DNA of 64,000 nt. It comes from Azospirillum canadense (GTDB lineage Bacteria; Pseudomonadota; Alphaproteobacteria; Azospirillales; Azospirillaceae). The position numbers and the translations under genes are program-made. This document shows positions 61,168 to 64,000 of the stretch, one piece after another. The stretch is taken from positions 1 through 64,000 of the forward strand of contig NZ_JAOQNG010000002.1 in NCBI RefSeq assembly GCF_025961225.1, written 5' to 3'. Under the pieces are notes generated by a model. It was not told where the DNA came from, ran no database searches, and saw only the letters and a list, made by a program, of their open reading frames with translations. Within the stretch, counting starts at the first letter, position 1. Each line of letters opens with the position of its first letter.

Positions 61168-61194
61168 ACCGAAGCCGCTGTCTTGGAAACAGTT

Positions 61195-61306
61195 TTCACC
61201 ACCAAGGCACCAAGACACCAAGTGAAAAGTTCTGGCTGGACCCTGGACCGGAGCCGATGCGAAAGCGCGGTGAGAGTTCTTTGTGACTTGGTGCCTTGGT
61301 GGTGAA
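61195..61306. repeat. CACCACCAAGGCACCAAG inverted repeat, copy 2
   Basis: Left arm 61195-61222 (TTCACCACCAAGGCACCAAG…) and right arm 61287-61306 (CTTGGTGCCTTGGTGGTGAA) with about 64 bases between them. It sits between the convergent BLUF and aminotransferase genes, as copy 1 (31131-31206) sits between two other convergent genes. Confidence 0.85.
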
Positions 61307-61311
61307 TCCTT

Positions 61312-62493
61312 TTACAAGGCGACCCTCTCCAAACCCGTCACAAACCGCGCGATGCGGCGGCAGGCCTCCGCCAACTGTTCCTCGCTGACGGCGAAGGACA
61401 GGCGGACGCAAGCCGCGGCAGCCGGGCCGAAGGCGCCGGCGTCGAGGACGGACACGCCGGTTTCGCGGAACAGGCGCCAGGCGAATTCCATGGTCGGCAG
61501 GCCAGTGCCGCTGACGTCCACCAGCATGAACATGCCCGCTTCCGGCTTCAGGCAGCGCAGGGTGGGGATGCCCTGGAGGCTTTCCAGCGCGATGTCGCGG
61601 CGGCGGCGGTAGCCCTCGCGCATCGCGGCGACGGCGGGGCCGCCCTGCTCGACGGCGACCAGCGCCGCCTGCTGGATGAAGCCGGGCATGCCGTAGAGCA
61701 TGCAGAGCGCCAGCGTCGCCATGTGGCTGACGAGGTCGGCGGGGGCCACCACCCAGCCGGCGCGCCAGCCGGTCATGGCGTGCGACTTGGACAGGCTGTT
61801 GATCGTCACCGTGCGCTCCGCCATGCCCGGCAGAGTGGCGATGCTGATGTGCTCCCGGTCGAAGGTCAGGCTGGCGTAGACCTCGTCGGCGACGACCCAC
61901 AGGTCGTGGCGGCGGGCGAGGTCGGCCACGGCCTCCAGCTCGGCCGGCGACATGACGACGCCGGTCGGGTTGGCCGGGGTGGCGAGGAAGATCGCCTTGG
62001 TGCGCGGCGTCACCGCGGCGGCGAGCGCCGTAGTGTCGAGGCGGAGCGTGGCGGGGTCGGCGCCAACGGGAACCAGCGTGGCGCCGGCGGCGCGGACGCA
62101 GGCCTCGTAGGTCAGGTACATGGGCTCCGGCACCAGCACCTCGTCGCCGGCCTCAACCAGGCACTGGGCGGCGTTGAACAGGCCATTCTGCGCGCCGGCG
62201 CAGACGATGACGTTCTCCGGCGCGACGTCCATGCCCGTGCGCCGCGCGTGGTCGCGGGCCAATGCCGCGCGCAGCTCCGGCCGGCCGGCGATGGGGGTGT
62301 AGTGGGTGTCGCCGGCGTGCAGGGCGGCGATGGCGGCATCGCGCACCGGCTCCGGCGTGTCGAAGTCTGGGTCGCCGACGCTCAGCACGATCACGTCCTC
62401 GCCGCGCGCCTTGGCCGCCCAGGCCGCGAAATGGATGTCCCACGCCGCCACGCGGTCGCCGCGGATGCGGTCCGTCAGGGTAGAAAAGCGCAT
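61312..62493 (-). CDS. PLP-dependent aminotransferase, arginine:pyruvate transaminase (AruH)-like
   Basis: 393 residues, fold-type I aminotransferase. The N-terminus MRFSTLTDRIRGDRVAAWDIHFAA…VLSVGDPDFDTPEPV is very close to Pseudomonas AruH, which transfers the amino group of L-arginine to pyruvate. The PLP lysine is in INSLSKSHAMTGWRAGW, Tyr and Asp residues in the family positions (VVADEVYASLTFD), and the substrate Arg in CVRLSFAV. The specificity is inferred from resemblance only, as the other aru genes are absent here. Its start is 41 bases after the stop of the epoxide-hydrolase-like gene, suggesting one transcript. Confidence 0.85.
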   Translation of the reverse strand: MRFSTLTDRIRGDRVAAWDIHFAAWAAKARGEDVIVLSVGDPDFDTPEPVRDAAIAALHAGDTHYTPIAGRPELRAALARDHARRTGMDVAPENVIVCAGAQNGLFNAAQCLVEAGDEVLVPEPMYLTYEACVRAAGATLVPVGADPATLRLDTTALAAAVTPRTKAIFLATPANPTGVVMSPAELEAVADLARRHDLWVVADEVYASLTFDREHISIATLPGMAERTVTINSLSKSHAMTGWRAGWVVAPADLVSHMATLALCMLYGMPGFIQQAALVAVEQGGPAVAAMREGYRRRRDIALESLQGIPTLRCLKPEAGMFMLVDVSGTGLPTMEFAWRLFRETGVSVLDAGAFGPAAAACVRLSFAVSEEQLAEACRRIARFVTGLERVAL

Positions 62494-62534
62494 CTCCGGA
62501 AAGCCCCAACGCTTGATGGTTGTTCGTTGCGATC

Positions 62535-64000
<1,466 letters not shown>

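Overview
The window is GC-rich chromosomal or chromid DNA of an alphaproteobacterium. The mix of genes (a lut-type lactate operon with an L-lactate permease, a long chemoreceptor, an RlpA lipoprotein, a BLUF photoreceptor, an IS110 element) and the codon use suggest an Azospirillum-like member of the Rhodospirillales. That placement is inference; no rRNA or tRNA gene is present to test it.

Left part (1-9718). A truncated M3 metallopeptidase (minus strand) is followed by a tight six-gene plus-strand operon: a stand-alone carrier protein, an acyl-CoA-dehydrogenase-like flavoprotein, a tRNA-independent amino acid:[carrier protein] ligase, a DUF1839 protein with a BtrH-like Cys/His pattern, a GH2-type glycosidase and a double alpha/beta hydrolase with unusual nucleophile elbows. 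Genes overlap by 4 bp or lie a few bases apart. This looks like an uncharacterised pathway that loads an amino acid on a carrier protein, may oxidise it, and may pass it to an acceptor, possibly a sugar.

Centre-left (9827-31206). A bidirectional terminator separates that operon from a tail-collar protein. A 0.95 kb gene-free region with palindromes leads into a giant surface protein of about 4,322 residues: an N-terminal LEPR-type motif, DUF4347, 16 tandem Ig-like repeats of about 112 residues (exactly 5,376 bp in total), further Ig-like blocks and a Ser/Gly/Gln-rich tail. Directly behind it are a TolC-family lipoprotein, a periplasmic HlyD adaptor, a membrane-anchored GAF-like/HlyD protein and an M50 site-2-protease/HlyD fusion. 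No ABC ATPase is present. I read this as an export and processing locus for the giant protein that does not match a classical type I system.

Middle (31214-46065). This part holds an MscS-type channel, small secreted proteins, a SulP transporter with fused STAS and cyclic-nucleotide domains, and a minus-strand signalling cluster (orphan TRAP binding protein, chemoreceptor, RsbW-like/GNAT fusion). A TraB-like protein, a Lin0512 family protein, RlpA and a small HEAGH protein follow.

Right (46066-64000). An IS110 element sits in a REP-like palindrome. Next is a lactate utilisation region: permease lctP, then FAD/Fe-S D-lactate dehydrogenase, lutA, lutB, lutC and an SDR on the minus strand, with a divergent GntR/FCD regulator. 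Then come an orphan tatA, clpB with a sigma-32-like promoter, a BLUF photoreceptor, an AruH-like aminotransferase with an epoxide-hydrolase-like enzyme, and a truncated VOC protein. Two convergent gene pairs are separated by the same CACCACCAAGGCACCAAG inverted repeat.
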